Below the pieces are notes generated by a model that ran no database searches, had not been told where the DNA came from, and saw only the letters and a list, made by a program, of their open reading frames with translations. The translations under genes and the position numbers were made by a program. DNA of 64,000 bases from Candidatus Gastranaerophilales bacterium. Its GTDB lineage: Bacteria; Cyanobacteriota; Vampirovibrionia; Gastranaerophilales; Gastranaerophilaceae. Where the stretch lies: NCBI GenBank assembly GCA_944325785.1, contig CALVBN010000002.1, forward strand, positions 124,001 through 188,000, in the 5' to 3' direction. Positions 1-9,175 of the stretch are shown one piece after another (the first letter of the stretch is position 1; the number at the start of each line of letters is the position of its first letter).

Positions 1-192
1 ACCGGTATCTGAAAATTCGCTTATGTTAGACTTCGGACTATATGTAGGTGAAACCTGCTCCCTAAAATCTGGCAGGGAGCAGACGGTTTCACCGCCTTCT
101 ATAGGACAAGCCGCAAATAACGGCAGCTGGCAGGTGGTCACAAATGACAATAGAAACATTACACCGAATGAATTTATTAAAAACTTTTTCAT
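1..192 (-). CDS. Secreted protein, N-terminal part (cut by window edge)
   Basis: The reading frame begins with ATG at 192 and runs open for 64 codons off the left edge. A strong ribosome site (AAAGGAG) lies 6-7 bases before the ATG. The product starts MKKFLINSFGVMF, a classic signal peptide: lysines, then a hydrophobic stretch to about residue 27, then a likely cleavage at LFA-AC. The mature part begins CPIEGGETVCSLPDF, with two close cysteines. The function is not recognisable from this fragment. The plus-strand frame over the same bases (23-292) lacks a ribosome site and is judged a shadow. Confidence 0.75.
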   Translation of the reverse strand, partial: MKKFLINSFGVMFLLSFVTTCQLPLFAACPIEGGETVCSLPDFREQVSPTYSPKSNISEFSDTG

Positions 193-351
193 AAAAACTC
201 CTTTTATTTATAGTGTAAGCCAATTGTCATTTATAACATTACCTATTATGCTTAGCCCTTACCGGCAATATTATAAAATTTACATTTTTTGAAGGATGGA
301 TAGCTATATGCTATGATGATATTATGATAGTGGGATTTGGAGGGATAGTAA

Positions 352-1554
352 TTGTACGCTTATCAACGGCAGGAAAAAACACAAAGAAGACTGCATGTCG
401 TACCGCAGAAGAGAAAAAAGACTTCTGTTGTCATTAGACAGCCACGTGTGATTAAGCCCAAAACGAACTATGTTGCTCAAATATTTAGGCTTAGTGTTGT
501 TTTTAGCTTTCTTGCTTTATTTATGTACTTTGTATTCCCTACTTGTTACCACAGACTAATAAAGCAAGTCTTTTACCCTCAAACAATAAAGCAGACAACA
601 GAAAATATTCAAGGGATGGCTGTAAAAAACTGGTCAAAGCCTGCAGATGCCGACTTATACTCTATTGCATATCCGATTGTTAATTACATAAGCAATGATA
701 TGTTCTTAAACCGTTTGCTTCTAACGCCAACTATACAAAAAATGCATAGTGAAGTAACAACAATGTATCATACTACAGAAATGAGCGGATTAAAGACACA
801 ACTTAATAATCTGGCATCACAATATCCGATGATTAAACCCTCTATTTATGTATGGGAATATGAAAACGGTAAATATGTTGACATCAATGCCGATAAACTT
901 TATCCGGCAGCCAGTATAATAAAGATACCGGTGCTGATTCGTCTGTTTAAGTCTATTGAAGCCAAACAGATGACTATATACGATGATATGACTTTAACCA
1001 GTTATTACCAATCACCTGGTTCCGGCAGTCTGCAATACGCTCAAACCGGCAGAAAGTACTCGCTGGATCAGCTTGCAAAAACAATGATACAAGATTCTGA
1101 TAATACCTCTACAAACATGCTAATCGCAAAAGTCGGAGGTATGGATGATGTTAATATAGGACTTAGAGATTGGGGTATTTCAAAAACATATCTGAGAACA
1201 TGGCTTCCCGATTTAAAAGGTACCAATAAAACTACTGCGCAGGATATGGCAAAACTGCTCTACAACCTTGATAACCCTGGTTTTTTAAATATTAATTCAC
1301 GCGAATACATAATTGATTATCTAAGCCACGTAAAAAACAACAGACTTATTGAAGCAGGTCTGGGCGAAGGAGCTTTGTTTGTCCACAAAACAGGAGATAT
1401 CGGAACAATGCTCGGAGATGCTGGCATTGTCTACGCTCCAAACGGCAAAAAATATATTGTTGTAATCCTCGCTTCCCGTCCGCACAATGCACCGCAAGGC
1501 AAAGATTTTATAGTAAAAGCTTCTAATCTCATATATAAGGCAATCGTCGGTTAA
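352..1554 (+). CDS. Class A beta-lactamase-like serine hydrolase, membrane anchored
   Basis: This 400-residue protein has a basic cytoplasmic tail (1-42), one membrane segment (about 43-62) and an exported catalytic domain. The serine penicilloyl-enzyme motifs are all present: S188-I-I-K191 (SxxK), S249-D250-N251 (SDN) and K346-T347-G348 (KTG). I do not see the class A ExxLN omega-loop motif that supplies the deacylating glutamate, so a peptidoglycan DD-peptidase or a non-lactamase hydrolase is as likely as a resistance enzyme. The start is TTG at 352, chosen because GGAGGG lies 7 bases upstream and no ATG is placed as well. The gene stands alone and points toward the haemagglutinin pair. Confidence 0.85.
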   Translation: MYAYQRQEKTQRRLHVVPQKRKKTSVVIRQPRVIKPKTNYVAQIFRLSVVFSFLALFMYFVFPTCYHRLIKQVFYPQTIKQTTENIQGMAVKNWSKPADADLYSIAYPIVNYISNDMFLNRLLLTPTIQKMHSEVTTMYHTTEMSGLKTQLNNLASQYPMIKPSIYVWEYENGKYVDINADKLYPAASIIKIPVLIRLFKSIEAKQMTIYDDMTLTSYYQSPGSGSLQYAQTGRKYSLDQLAKTMIQDSDNTSTNMLIAKVGGMDDVNIGLRDWGISKTYLRTWLPDLKGTNKTTAQDMAKLLYNLDNPGFLNINSREYIIDYLSHVKNNRLIEAGLGEGALFVHKTGDIGTMLGDAGIVYAPNGKKYIVVILASRPHNAPQGKDFIVKASNLIYKAIVG

Positions 1555-1587
1555 ATTTGTTAATTATTGTAACAATTTAAAAAATAC

Positions 1588-1612
1588 TTGCGCAAATTTG
1601 CGCAAATATTTT
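1588..1612 (+). terminator. Perfect 18-bp palindrome followed by T-rich run
   Basis: TTGCGCAAATTTGCGCAA (1588-1605) is a perfect palindrome, 30 bases after the hydrolase stop and followed by ATATTTTTATTTT. It could be a weak intrinsic terminator. It also lies about 30 bp upstream of a -10-like TATAAT (1634-1639) for the next gene, so an operator role is equally possible. Confidence 0.45.
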
Positions 1613-1670
1613 TATTTTCACTTTTTTTAGTAGTATAATAAAATCCCAATCGAAAGTGAAGGTGTATTGT

Positions 1671-3692
1671 ATGAGAAGTTTAAAGAAAAAGATTTCAGCA
1701 TTGGTTTTAACAACAGTCTTTGCTGCAATGCAAAGCTCTGTGTTTGCATCAGAATTTCCAATAGATACAGGGCTGGGAGGCGGCTCTACTATAAATAACA
1801 TTACAGGCGGCTTTGACAGTATTCACGGAGCCGGAACCGGCAATGTCGATTTAAATTTTAATGGAAACGCACATGTTAATTGGGATACATTAAATATCAA
1901 CAAAGGTGAAAGCTTAAACTTTAATGCTGTAGACGGACAAAATGGTTTAACAATTTTAAATACCGTTAATAAAGGGATGACAAGTGTTTATGGTCAAATT
2001 ACAGCGAACGACGGCATTGCAAAATTAATTATTGCAAATCCTAACGGAATGCTATTTGATGGCTCCAGCTTTACAGCTGCAGGCGATGTAATGCTTACTA
2101 CAAAAGATTTATCAAATATAAAGGCCGAAGATTTATCAAATCTTGATTTAACAAATGCTAAATTCTCACAAATATATAATGATAAGGGAAATATTGTAGG
2201 AATTAAAATTGAGAACAGCAATTTTGAAATTGGCGGAGAATACAACATAGTCGCACCGGCGATTTTGGCATCTAACACTGCAATCAATGCAAAATCAGTA
2301 AAACTTGTAACATCTAACGGACAAGATTATGTAGCATTAGGTAACGCAAATAAAGATACATTCTATCCCGGCGTAGAACTTCAAGCTGTTAATATTAATG
2401 GAGATGTTTATATAGAAACACCAACAGGCAGTGTTAGAACTACTAACGGCGGGACAATAAACGGCGATATAAATATAGATTCAAACGGTTCAGTAGCTTT
2501 GAACTATAAAAACAATGGAGAAAAACTTACAGTAAATGGAAATGTCAATTCAACCACAGACGGTCAAATGTCTTTTGTAAGAAATACGGATATAAATGGA
2601 AACCTTGCATTAACAAGTACAGACGGATTCGTAGACATTGGCAATGTTAATGTAAAAGGTAATGCAGATTTAAAAACTCTCGGCAACAATGATATCCATG
2701 ATAACAAATATAACAATTTTGTTCATGTTATAGGTAATACTAATATTGGCGGGAATTTAAATATTGATTCTTCTCAGAACATTCATATCGGTGGTTATGA
2801 TTATGACACCAAACAGCTCGCAGACGGAAAACTTACTGTAGGCGGGGATTTAATTGCTCATGCACACAATGGGCATATAATGACAACAATTGATACAAGC
2901 GCTGATAAAATTTCTTTAAAATCTGATAACTATAATGTCTTAACAGACGGCAGAGCTGTATTGACGGCTAATGAATATGATTTCTCAGCAAACGGATATA
3001 TCGGCGGTTTGAAAGGTTATAAAAATTATTCCGTTGATGATGTTATTATTGCAGTAATGGAAAATTATAAACATATAAACAATTCATCTGATCCTGCTTA
3101 TATAAATATAGCAGGTGGAACTGTGACAGGTATTAATACGCCTACAGCAGCTTACATTGCATCAAACGGCGACATGACTTTGACGGGCGCAAATGCTGAT
3201 AATATTTATTTAACTTCATATGGTAATGATATAAATATTACCGGAAATGTACATGCAGGGAATATTACGGTAGGCGGTGAAACCGATAAGTTAAAAGTTG
3301 ACTATCCTTCCAGAGATTATACATTAACTTATACAAATATAAGAGATAACGCCCCCGTACAGATTAAAGGTGATGAAGAAATAACTTATAATCTTACTAA
3401 TGGTACAAACGGATACAACAGAGGTGAACAAATAAAAGGTGAAAACACTTACCTTATTGGACCTGATGGTCCGGAAGGTCCGGACACACCGACGGAACCG
3501 CCTATAAATCCTGACGATAATGAAAACGTAAAAGTTTTAAGAAGTTATGAAAATCAATCTGTAAACTTAACTCAAGTATATACACCGGTCGCATATGCAG
3601 CAGACTTGGAAGATGACCATATAGATAGAGGTGTTCGAAAAAATGTTGATGGTTCTGTTACCGTTGTAAGAGCCTTCCCGATGGTAAATTAA
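1671..3692 (+). CDS. Filamentous haemagglutinin-like secreted protein (TPS domain), copy 1
   Basis: This 673-residue protein starts with a signal peptide (MRSLKKKISALVL...FAS). A two-partner-secretion haemagglutination-activity domain follows (about 30-160), with the hallmark IANPNGMLF motif, and then a long Gly/Asn-rich beta-helix-like region. Near residues 600-620 there is a Gly/Pro/Asp linker, followed by a conserved 58-residue tail. The ATG at 1671 is preferred over the upstream in-frame GTG (1656) because GAAGG lies 8 bases before it and the start then matches the downstream paralogue. Family knowledge suggests export through a TpsB barrel; none is in the window. Probably a cell-surface adhesin or matrix protein. 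Confidence 0.8.
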   Translation: MRSLKKKISALVLTTVFAAMQSSVFASEFPIDTGLGGGSTINNITGGFDSIHGAGTGNVDLNFNGNAHVNWDTLNINKGESLNFNAVDGQNGLTILNTVNKGMTSVYGQITANDGIAKLIIANPNGMLFDGSSFTAAGDVMLTTKDLSNIKAEDLSNLDLTNAKFSQIYNDKGNIVGIKIENSNFEIGGEYNIVAPAILASNTAINAKSVKLVTSNGQDYVALGNANKDTFYPGVELQAVNINGDVYIETPTGSVRTTNGGTINGDINIDSNGSVALNYKNNGEKLTVNGNVNSTTDGQMSFVRNTDINGNLALTSTDGFVDIGNVNVKGNADLKTLGNNDIHDNKYNNFVHVIGNTNIGGNLNIDSSQNIHIGGYDYDTKQLADGKLTVGGDLIAHAHNGHIMTTIDTSADKISLKSDNYNVLTDGRAVLTANEYDFSANGYIGGLKGYKNYSVDDVIIAVMENYKHINNSSDPAYINIAGGTVTGINTPTAAYIASNGDMTLTGANADNIYLTSYGNDINITGNVHAGNITVGGETDKLKVDYPSRDYTLTYTNIRDNAPVQIKGDEEITYNLTNGTNGYNRGEQIKGENTYLIGPDGPEGPDTPTEPPINPDDNENVKVLRSYENQSVNLTQVYTPVAYAADLEDDHIDRGVRKNVDGSVTVVRAFPMVN

Positions 3693-3700
3693 ACTAATTA

Positions 3701-3730
3701 AAAAATCCGCTTTAAAAGCGGATTTTTTAA
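3701..3730 (+). terminator. Rho-independent terminator
   Basis: Arms AATCCGC / GCGGATT flank a TTTAAAA loop, with A-runs on the left and TTTTTTAA on the right, directly after the first haemagglutinin-like gene. It separates the two paralogues into independent units. Confidence 0.85.
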
Positions 3731-3818
3731 TTTTGTAAATTTCTGTTACAATTAGGCAATTTTTTTCTCTAAAAATACTTTTATATATTACAGGTCAATA
3801 AAATTTGAGGAGTAATAT

Positions 3819-5816
3819 ATGAGTATCAAAAAGAAAATTTCAGCATTAGTTTTAAGCACAGTATTTGCAGCAATGCCAATGTCATATGCTGCTATTGACA
3901 CAGGTTTAGGCGCAGGAAACGGCGGAGCTGTTATCAACAATGCTCAGGGTGGATTCGCCGGTATTAACGGCGCAGGAACAGGTAATGTAGACTTAAATTT
4001 TAACGGCAACGCACATGTTAACTGGGATACATTAAACGTAAACAAGGGCGAAAGCCTTAACTTCAACGCTGTTAACGGTGTTAACGGCATAACCGTATTG
4101 AATACAGTTAACCAGGGTATGACAAATGTTGCTGGTCAAATCAGCGCCAACAGCGGTATCGGAAGATTAATTATTTCAAACCCGAACGGTGTTTTATTCA
4201 ACGGAGCAACTTTTGATGCCACAGGCGATGTAATGCTTACAACTCAGCCTTTAACCGCAACATTTATTGACGGAGCAATGGATGTTACAAAAGTTGCAGG
4301 TACAGTGCCGGTTGGTGTTGTTCAAATTGTAGATTCAGACTTCAGCGTAGGCGGTGAATTCAATATTTTAGCTCCATCTATAGATGTTGTAGCAGGTACA
4401 ATAAAAGCTCAAAATGGTCTGAAACTAGTTACAGAAAATGGGCAAGACTATGTTTCAGGCGGTTTTAAAGATGCAGTAAGAATGGAAGCAGTAAATATTG
4501 ACGGCGATGTCTATATCGTTTCTAACAAAGGAACCGTTAAAACAGTCGGAGGCGGTACTATTAACGGCAATTTAAAAATTGAATCTAATGATAACGTTGC
4601 TTTAAACTACGTTGCAAACGGAAAAGCTTTACACATAACTGGCGATGCTGATGTTAAAGGCAACGGCGTTATGATGTATGCAAGAAATACTAAAGTTGAC
4701 GGCAATTTATCAATGGAAAACGGAGGCGGTTTCCTTGAAGTTGGCAACGTTCAAGTTGGTAAAGATTTAAACCTTAAAACAACAAATCTTTCAGAAAATA
4801 CTCAAGGCTACAAACATTTCGTACACGTAATCGGAAATAATACAGTCGGCGGTAACTTAAACATTGATTCTTTACATAACATCCACATTGGTAACTATAA
4901 TTATGAAGAAGGTCAGCTCCTTGATGGCAGCTTGACTGTAGCAGGGGCAATTAATGCAGTTGCCCATGATGGCAACATCGGTATTACAATTAATACAACA
5001 GCAGATACTGTTAACTTTAATTCTGAAAACTTAAATATATTAACTGACGGTAAAGCTCTAATCAGTGCTAATGACTATAAATTCTCTGCAAAGGGTTATA
5101 TCGGCGGTATAAATGACACTTCAAAATTCATCGACTCTATGGAAGAATATACATTGTACAGAGGCGATGCCCCGAGCTACTTAAATATCGCAGGCGGTAT
5201 TGTTTCACAGATCTCAACAGGCATAGACGGTGAAGCATATATTGCATCCAATGGTGATATGGATATAACCGGTGTAAACGCATCCAAAGTGTTTGTAAAA
5301 TCATTAGGCAATGATATAACAATCCTCGGTGACGCAATCCACGCAGATGTAATCACAGTGGGCGGTGAAACTGATAATCTAACAGTTGAAACAGCTGCAA
5401 ACAGTAGAGATTATACTTTAAAATACACTAATATACGTGACGCACAAGAAATTACAATTGATAAAGGCACTGAAATCACATACGAAATGGCTAACGGTGA
5501 AAACGGATGGAACGTTAGAGACCCGAGACCAGAAAATACAACATACCTTGTAGTTAAAGGTAATGGTGAAAATCCTGATCCAGGTCCAGATCCTGATCCA
5601 ACTCCGGACCCGACTCCAGATCCTGGTATTGATCCTGATGATAACGAAAACGTAAAAGTTTTAAGAAGTTATGAAAATCAATCAGTAAACTTGACTCAAG
5701 TATATACACCGGTAGCATACGCAGCAGACTTAGATGATGATCAAATCGATAGAGGTGTTCGTAAGAACGTCGACGGATCAGTAACAGTAGTTAGAGCATA
5801 TCCGATGGATAAATAA
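3819..5816 (+). CDS. Filamentous haemagglutinin-like secreted protein (TPS domain), copy 2
   Basis: This 665-residue paralogue of the preceding gene has the same order: signal peptide (MSIKKKISALVLSTVFAA), TPS domain with ISNPNGVLF, beta-helix-like repeats, a linker and a conserved tail. The linker here is a PDPxPD repeat (about 585-605) instead of the Gly/Pro linker of copy 1. The last 58 residues are nearly identical to copy 1, so this tail is under strong constraint or recent gene conversion. ATG 3819 has GAGG 9 bases upstream. The terminator between the genes means each is transcribed separately, allowing different expression. Likely a surface-exposed or released adhesin; the secretion partner is not in view. 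Confidence 0.8.
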   Translation: MSIKKKISALVLSTVFAAMPMSYAAIDTGLGAGNGGAVINNAQGGFAGINGAGTGNVDLNFNGNAHVNWDTLNVNKGESLNFNAVNGVNGITVLNTVNQGMTNVAGQISANSGIGRLIISNPNGVLFNGATFDATGDVMLTTQPLTATFIDGAMDVTKVAGTVPVGVVQIVDSDFSVGGEFNILAPSIDVVAGTIKAQNGLKLVTENGQDYVSGGFKDAVRMEAVNIDGDVYIVSNKGTVKTVGGGTINGNLKIESNDNVALNYVANGKALHITGDADVKGNGVMMYARNTKVDGNLSMENGGGFLEVGNVQVGKDLNLKTTNLSENTQGYKHFVHVIGNNTVGGNLNIDSLHNIHIGNYNYEEGQLLDGSLTVAGAINAVAHDGNIGITINTTADTVNFNSENLNILTDGKALISANDYKFSAKGYIGGINDTSKFIDSMEEYTLYRGDAPSYLNIAGGIVSQISTGIDGEAYIASNGDMDITGVNASKVFVKSLGNDITILGDAIHADVITVGGETDNLTVETAANSRDYTLKYTNIRDAQEITIDKGTEITYEMANGENGWNVRDPRPENTTYLVVKGNGENPDPGPDPDPTPDPTPDPGIDPDDNENVKVLRSYENQSVNLTQVYTPVAYAADLDDDQIDRGVRKNVDGSVTVVRAYPMDK

Positions 5817-5825
5817 TACACAAGA

Positions 5826-5872
5826 AAATATAAAGAAGCGGCTGGTAATTATCAGCCGCTTCTTTATATTTT
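5826..5872 (+). terminator. Strong rho-independent terminator
   Basis: A 19-bp stem (AAATATAAAGAAGCGGCTG and its complement) with loop GTAATTAT ends in ATATTTT, 10 bases after the second haemagglutinin-like gene. Confidence 0.9.
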
Positions 5873-5909
5873 CACATCTTGCTTTCATAATTGGTTAATA
5901 AAGTATAAA

Positions 5910-5938
5910 TTGTTTAAATCCCCTTTTTTTGCTATAAT
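5910..5938 (+). promoter_or_regulatory. Sigma70-type promoter for the ATP-grasp gene
   Basis: TTGTTT (5910-5915), a 17-bp spacer and a perfect TATAAT (5933-5938) lie 25 bp before ATG 5964. The -35 box coincides with an in-frame TTG at 5910, which argues that this TTG is not the translation start. Confidence 0.7.
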
Positions 5939-5963
5939 TAATAAGATTAAAGAAAGGCTTTGT

Positions 5964-7124
5964 ATGATTATTTTAGAGAAACCCTATGTTTCAGAATTTT
6001 TAGTTGACACCATTGTACAAAATGACTGGCCTGTCTTAGCTAACGAGGCTGTCAATCTTGCAGAGATAGAAGAAGGTGCTTTTGATATACTACCTTCTGA
6101 TATAGCTAAAAACTATTACTTAACGCAAGAATACCCGCTTATATATGCAAATTCTGAGAATGCCATAACCTGGGTTCTGGATAATCTGCCGGAGTCAAAT
6201 TTAAGCAAGTATATAAAGCTTTTTAAAGACAAAATAGCATTCCGTGAAATGCTGCAGGAATTATATCCTAATTTTTACTTTAAAGCCGTTGAATTCGAAG
6301 AGCTAAAAAAATTACAGCCGGAGGAGATTAAATTTCCTGTTGTTGTAAAGCCTGCTGTCGGATTTCTAAGCTTTGGTGTTCATACTGTCAACGAAGCCAA
6401 AGAATGGAAAGACACTATTAATGCTCTTGAAAAGGAGATGAAACAAGCGGCACAAATGTACCCTGCTCATGTTGTAAATTCGTCTAAATTTATTATTGAA
6501 GAGATGATAACAGGAGAAGAGTTTGCCATAGATGCATACTATGACCGCGACGGCGAACCTGTAATACTAAATATTTACCAGCACCCGTTTCTTAATTCAA
6601 AAGACGTAAGCGACCGAATTTACTTAATGTCTACGGGGATTATGGTAAAATATATGGCTAAATTTGCGATTCTTTTGCGTGATATAGGGAACTTGAAGAA
6701 TATACGTAATTTCCCAATGCATATAGAAATAAGGGTTACGCAGGACGGCGAGATAATACCGATAGAAGTTAATCCTATGCGTTTTGCTGGCTGGTGTACT
6801 TGTGATGTTGCAAAATATGCCTGGGGTATTAACGTTTACGAGTATTTTTACAACCAAACCCGTCCGGATTGGAACAGCATACTGGCAAAATCTGGAAAAG
6901 AAGTCTTTTTCTTCTCAATGGCTGAAGTTCCATCCGGAATAGACCGAAAAAATATAAAAGGCTTTGAATATGAAAGATTTTTAGCAAATTATTCCAATGT
7001 ACTGGAAGTGAGAAGAATCAACCCGAAGGACAATCCGTTATTTGCCGTAATCTTCGGTTCAACCGCTCATAAAGACGAAGTTGTGAAAATCCTATCCTTA
7101 AAAACAAAGGATTACATTATATAA
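5964..7124 (+). CDS. ATP-grasp domain ligase-like protein
   Basis: This 386-residue protein has the ATP-grasp fold order. An N-terminal alpha/beta domain is followed by an ATP-binding lysine strand (FPVVVKPAVGF), a hinge (FIIEEMITGEEFAIDAYY) and the metal-binding strand with EVNP (IPIEVNPMRFAGWC). ATP-grasp enzymes join a carboxylate to an amine, thiol or imine through an acyl phosphate; the substrate cannot be told here. ATG 5964 has AGAAAGG upstream and sits after a promoter; the longer TTG start at 5910 would overlap that promoter. The gene is single, between a terminator and the glycan operon's far end. Confidence 0.8.
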   Translation: MIILEKPYVSEFLVDTIVQNDWPVLANEAVNLAEIEEGAFDILPSDIAKNYYLTQEYPLIYANSENAITWVLDNLPESNLSKYIKLFKDKIAFREMLQELYPNFYFKAVEFEELKKLQPEEIKFPVVVKPAVGFLSFGVHTVNEAKEWKDTINALEKEMKQAAQMYPAHVVNSSKFIIEEMITGEEFAIDAYYDRDGEPVILNIYQHPFLNSKDVSDRIYLMSTGIMVKYMAKFAILLRDIGNLKNIRNFPMHIEIRVTQDGEIIPIEVNPMRFAGWCTCDVAKYAWGINVYEYFYNQTRPDWNSILAKSGKEVFFFSMAEVPSGIDRKNIKGFEYERFLANYSNVLEVRRINPKDNPLFAVIFGSTAHKDEVVKILSLKTKDYII

Positions 7125-7381
7125 GAATACAAGTTTTTTACCTATTTGCCTTCATCTAGCAGTCCCGCAAACTGCTGTATGTTGTGTAAGTTATTGGTGC
7201 AAAAAATTGCACCCTACGATTTTTGTGACTGGTGAGCCGTGATTCGTGAATCGAGGTTAAAAAAATGATATAAGTAGACAAGGCTCAATTAAAGAAATTC
7301 TATAACCACAAGTCACTATTCACTACTCACTATTCACTCTTCACGAATTTCCATTTTCCCCAGTCACTTAGTCACCTAACC
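7125..7381. other. Non-coding spacer with CACT-rich degenerate repeats
   Basis: No coding frame with a ribosome site is seen. The region holds several near copies of a TCACTATTCAC-type word (about 7313-7345). A related word in the opposite sense occurs near 62285 (GTGAAGAGTGAAGCG). It lies between the convergent ends of the ATP-grasp gene and the glycan operon. Confidence 0.5.
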
Positions 7382-9169
7382 TCATACCCCTGCCGTCTGC
7401 TTCTTAAACTGCATCTCATAAAGAGCCTTGTATGCGCCGTTCTGGATGTTAAGAAGTTCTGAGTGGGTTCCGGTTTCGACAATCTCACCCTGGTTGATAA
7501 CTACGATTTTGTCCGCATTCTGGATTGTTGAAAGTCTGTGGGCAATTACAAATACTGTTTTATCTTTCATTAAGTTATCTATTGCTTTTTGTACGATTGC
7601 TTCGGCTTTGTTGTCAAGCGCTGATGTCGCTTCATCTAAGATAATTATAGGTGCGTCTTTTAAGAATGCTCTTGCGATAGCAACTCTCTGTTTCTGACCG
7701 CCGGAAAGGAGTATTCCCCGCTCGCCTATCTGTGTATCTAAACCGTCTTTTAAAGTGGCAATGAATTCATCTAGATATGCCATTTTTACTGCTTGATTAA
7801 TTTGTTCTTCCGATGCGTTTTTGTTACCTAGAAGAATATTTTCCCTAATCGTACCGGAGAATAAGAAATTATCCTGGAACACAACTGCGATATTCTGGCG
7901 GAGTGAGTGAAGAGTATAATCTCGAATATCAATTCCGTCAATCGTTATTGAGCCGGATTTAATGTCATAGAAACGCGGGATAAGGTTGACAATAGTTGTT
8001 TTACCGCCTCCGGAGTTTCCGACAAATGCAACGGTTTCGCCTTTTTTGACAGCAAGATTGATATTTTTCAAAACAGGAGTGTTCGGGACGTATTCAAAAT
8101 TAACATCCTTAAATTCCAGTTTTTCATTTATTCCCTTGAGTTCCACTGCGTTTTCTTTATCCCGTATGGAAGGAGGAGTATCAAGAATATCAAAAATGCT
8201 TTCTATTGCAAAGAATGAAAACTGTACTGCATTGAGGTTATTGCCGATATTTTTTACAGGAGTATAAAGAAGAATAAGCGCGGTGATAAATGATACAAAG
8301 TTACCGCTAGTGATTTGTTCTGTCATAATCAAATGGCTTCCGTATCCGATTGCAGCTGCGATACCTACTGATACAATAACGTGCATCATAGGTGAGAGCC
8401 ACTGAGTTTTTTGAACCATTTTTATACGGAGGTTGAATACATTTTTAAGAATCCAGCGGAATTTATTTGTTTCGTTTTCCTGCAGGTTATATGATGTTAT
8501 TGTCTTATTACCTGCAAAAGCTTCGTTGTATTCTGTAATTATGGCAGAGTCTGCGACAACTGTTTTTTCCATAACCGATTTAATGCGTTTTTGGAGTTTT
8601 GCAACTGGGGCAAAGGCGCATCCGAGGATTACGACAGCGATGAGCGCTAACTGCCAGGAGTTGTAGAAAAGTACGCATACAAGCGAAATTGAAGAGAATA
8701 TTCTCTGTGTAAATACGCTTAAGTTATCCAGCAGTCCCGTGCAGGCGTTATCTGCCATGTTGTTAAACTGAAACACTACATCGCCGGAGTTTCTTTTGTC
8801 ATAGAAAGATGTTTCAAAAGTAAGAAGCTTTTTAAAGAGGTCGAACTTAAGCCCGTTGGTAATCCTTCCTCCGACCCAGGTCGAGAGGTATGCAGAAAGA
8901 TATTTAAGCCCGCCCTGAACGGATGTGAACGCGACAATTCCTAAGGGGATATACCACGGCGAAGCCACCGACTTTTCTACCATTACCAAATCCATATAGG
9001 GTTTAAGTGCAAGCGCTATGACCGCATCCAGCGAACCTATCGGAATACAGATAAGCATTGAACACAACGCACGAAACCATACAGGTTTTACATAGGGAAA
9101 CATGCGACGGTAGTTGATGTAGACACGATTGCTTTTTATCACATTTATGAACTTATCAAATGGTACCAT
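7382..9169 (-). CDS. MsbA/PglK-type ABC exporter (lipid-linked glycan flippase candidate)
   Basis: This 595-residue half-transporter has an N-terminal six-helix ABC exporter domain (about 30-310) and a C-terminal ATPase domain. The ATPase has Walker A GNSGGGKTT, signature LSGGQKQR, Walker B IIILDEATSALD and switch IAHR. It would work as a homodimer in the inner membrane. As last gene of the glycan operon, it is a good candidate for flipping a lipid-linked oligosaccharide or lipid A-like glycolipid. No Wzx, Wzy or Wzm/Wzt is seen in the operon, which supports this reading. ATG 9169 has AAGGAG 9 bases upstream and follows the WavE gene by 6 bases. Confidence 0.85.
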   Translation of the reverse strand: MVPFDKFINVIKSNRVYINYRRMFPYVKPVWFRALCSMLICIPIGSLDAVIALALKPYMDLVMVEKSVASPWYIPLGIVAFTSVQGGLKYLSAYLSTWVGGRITNGLKFDLFKKLLTFETSFYDKRNSGDVVFQFNNMADNACTGLLDNLSVFTQRIFSSISLVCVLFYNSWQLALIAVVILGCAFAPVAKLQKRIKSVMEKTVVADSAIITEYNEAFAGNKTITSYNLQENETNKFRWILKNVFNLRIKMVQKTQWLSPMMHVIVSVGIAAAIGYGSHLIMTEQITSGNFVSFITALILLYTPVKNIGNNLNAVQFSFFAIESIFDILDTPPSIRDKENAVELKGINEKLEFKDVNFEYVPNTPVLKNINLAVKKGETVAFVGNSGGGKTTIVNLIPRFYDIKSGSITIDGIDIRDYTLHSLRQNIAVVFQDNFLFSGTIRENILLGNKNASEEQINQAVKMAYLDEFIATLKDGLDTQIGERGILLSGGQKQRVAIARAFLKDAPIIILDEATSALDNKAEAIVQKAIDNLMKDKTVFVIAHRLSTIQNADKIVVINQGEIVETGTHSELLNIQNGAYKALYEMQFKKQTAGV

Positions 9170-9175
9170 TTATTT

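Noticed and set aside
23-292. Plus-strand 89-residue frame
   Set aside because: No ribosome site. The opposite strand has a well-formed signal peptide gene with AAAGGAG, so this is its shadow.
1656-1670. GTG start of the first haemagglutinin-like gene
   Set aside because: The ATG at 1671 has the ribosome site and aligns with the paralogue's signal peptide.
5910-5963. N-terminal extension of the ATP-grasp protein from TTG 5910
   Set aside because: The TTG is part of a -35 box with a perfect -10 downstream, and a ribosome site precedes ATG 5964.
7125-7381. Attachment site or small RNA in the spacer after the glycan operon
   Set aside because: Only degenerate CACT-rich words are seen; there is no stable hairpin, promoter pair or tRNA remnant.
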